From contig NC_064759.1 in the NCBI RefSeq assembly GCF_011397635.1, forward strand, positions 12,048,428 through 12,112,427: a DNA stretch of 64,000 bases, written 5' to 3'. This DNA comes from Epinephelus fuscoguttatus (Eukaryota > Chordata > Actinopteri > Perciformes > Serranidae). Of this stretch, positions 63,201 to 64,000 are shown piece by piece (the first letter of the stretch is position 1; every line of letters starts with the position of its first letter). Made by a program: the position numbers and the translations under genes. The notes beneath the pieces are model-generated. The model was not told the origin of the DNA, did no database searches, and saw only the letters and a program-made list of their open reading frames with translations.

Positions 63201-64000
63201 ATCTTAAAACTGGTCACCATTCACTTCAGTTGTACTGGATTTGACTGCAACACTGTTTTCCACTGAAACTCTGGGAGCATTTTGTGAACTGGAGATCTTC
63301 ACTCATCCTCACATCAGCACAGGGGTAAATAGATATTGCGTGAATTGTCATTTTGGTCACTTAAAGGTGGAGAGACAGGGTCAATATTGCAATGGTCTTG
63401 TAGGAGAGAGCTCCAAACGTGGGGAGCAGAACGGCTGACAGCTCTAGACTCCCTGGTGGTCAAGCTGGCAGATCTCAGAAGAGGATCTGAGAGTACGTGA
63501 GGGTGTGTAGATATGAAGGAGTTCGGAAAAATGTAACAGGGATAGGCACACTGAAGAAGGGCCAGACCCGAAATGTCTGTGTGGCAAAATAAAATTTGAT
63601 AAACTTAGAGTGCTGTTCCTCTCATCTTTTTGAATTTTACACCTTATTTGGAATACGGCATCCAGTTTTTTTGTTTCTGTGAGTTGAGCGCATTGTCTCC
63701 TATTATAGATGTTTTTAAATAAAATCCCTTGACATTTATTAGCTGCAGCTTCTCCTTTTCTCTGCTATGATAACATTTTTCATAAATGCAGTGAATTAAA
63801 AGAGTATGTGACCTTCCTGAAAACACATTCAGCCTGTGAAGAACTAAACAGGTGCTGTTAGTCATTAACGTTTGCGTGTGCTGATAAGACTCACCTTTGC
63901 CCAGCGACTGTGTGCGGGAGGGGTATCTCTTGCTTGGCCTTCGCTCGAATGTGCTGGCTCTCCTCAGTCTGCCTCCATGAGTGGCCTGATACTCTGTCTT
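54091..64000 (-). CDS. 3' part of an unidentified multi-exon gene (Ser/Pro/His-rich protein)
   Basis: Exons on the minus strand (high-low): 64000-63895 (runs off the window), 62459-62429, 62116-62083, 61957-61854, 61588-about 61486, 58490-58351, 55358-55240, 55146-55033, 54939-54880, 54789-54644, 54525-54405 and 54228-54091 with TAA. Phases agree except between the exons at 61588 and 58490, where two bases are missing, so an exon or a different donor is unresolved. Readable segments include GRLRRASTFERRPSKRYP (a PKA-like RRAS site), HNIPIGHEPWHPPHPALTPP, a His-rich KIHHHHRRHTH, ADELDISQSLLKALESDSDS, DHLKCNILKAQMEAAF, NRRKRLVRQFSF and EDEDNLPEALAAISSQSTGK. It has no membrane segment or catalytic motif. 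It may be a phospho-regulated scaffold; I cannot name the family. The final exon could also splice at AG|GTAACG instead of stopping. Confidence 0.65.
54244..54274. repeat. (CA)n microsatellite
   Basis: About 15 CA dinucleotides. It lies between the last two exons of the unidentified minus-strand gene, about 15 bases upstream of the last exon's acceptor, so in the gene's sense it is a TG tract next to the splice site. Confidence 0.9.
57780..57960 (-). repeat. dispersed repeat (copy of about 4597-4760)
   Basis: The reverse complement carries CGTAGCGCCCACCCTCCAG and GTTAGCTCTGTCAG, as at about 4597-4760 in the rnf41-like intron 2. It lies in the long intron between the exons at 58351 and 55358 of the unidentified gene. 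Confidence 0.65.
59780..60060 (-). repeat. dispersed repeat with an incidental ORF
   Basis: Short words such as GACATCAGAAAGACATTGGACAGACG and AGACGTTGG recur, and TTACATTCCAGCAAAACTTAAAGCCAAC is a segment I recognise from common teleost repeats. A 93-codon open frame on the minus strand spans it but is not bounded by splice sites, so I treat it as repeat, not gene. Confidence 0.6.
60081..60425 (+). repeat. tRNA-headed SINE of the abundant teleost type
   Basis: The head GGAGCAGTGGTTAGCATC resembles a box A region. It is followed by GCGTGGGTTTTCTCCGAGTA, CTTCCTCCCACAGCCCAAAG, GACTCTAAATTGCCTGTAGG, GACCTGTCCAGGGTGTACCC and GATAGGCTCCAGCCCCCCTG, ending GGATAAGCAGTTACAGAAAA. This ordered series is one of the best-known interspersed repeats of fish genomes. 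It sits in an intron of the unidentified minus-strand gene. Confidence 0.9.
62563..62720 (+). repeat. dispersed fish repeat (GTGGAGGAATGTAACTAAG type)
   Basis: Starts GTGGAGGAATGTAACTAAGTA, then GAGGTACTTGTACTTTGAGTA and CCACTACATCTCTGG. Same family as 1270-1740 in the opposite orientation. It lies in the intron between the exons at 63895 and 62459. Confidence 0.7.

Overview
The window looks like nuclear DNA of a teleost fish. Genes are split into many short exons with GT-AG junctions, the introns are rich in CA/TG microsatellites, and the typical fish tRNA-headed SINEs and foldback (MITE-like) repeats are scattered through introns and intergenic DNA. No bacterial, viral or CRISPR feature was seen. 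All gene models were assembled by hand from splice sites and reading phase, and the identities come from remembered family sequences, not from a search.

Layout. (1) 1-2479: non-coding upstream DNA. (2) 2481-6596 (+): a five-exon RING plus TRAF-type zinc-finger E3 ligase of the RNF41/NRDP1 group (rnf41-like, 345 aa), ending tail to tail with the next gene. (3) 7896-27788 (-): complete virma (KIAA1429, virilizer-like), 27 coding exons, 1815 aa, the large scaffold of the m6A mRNA methyltransferase complex. (4) 27789-29497: head-to-head intergenic region holding a diverged AT-rich tandem repeat, paired ETS-type sites on the virma side and E-boxes on the esrp1 side. (5) 29498-41732 (+), with an in-frame alternative last exon at 44505-44639: complete esrp1 (epithelial splicing regulatory protein 1), 738 or 749 aa. 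(6) 44640-54090: about 9.5 kb without a recognisable gene, filled with foldback and dispersed repeats. (7) 54091 to the window edge (-): the 3' part of a multi-exon gene encoding a Ser/Pro/His-rich, basic-patch protein that I could not name.

virma and esrp1 are both RNA-processing genes, and their adjacency matches the human 8q22 order as I know it. VIRMA positions METTL3/METTL14-WTAP near 3' UTRs; ESRP1 is a three-RRM regulator of epithelial alternative splicing. The most notable signals are in esrp1: two tandem GTAAGT donors 12 nt apart in exon 12, equivalent to the mammalian site that inserts CKLP and changes localisation; a CA microsatellite translated as a His-Thr run in the same exon; and two in-frame alternative C-termini. 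Among repeats, the best are a 0.9 kb foldback element with a 12-mer-like core (48505-49430), a three-copy palindromic family, a nested foldback pair (42234-43141), and an almost perfect 41-bp-arm hairpin in a virma intron.
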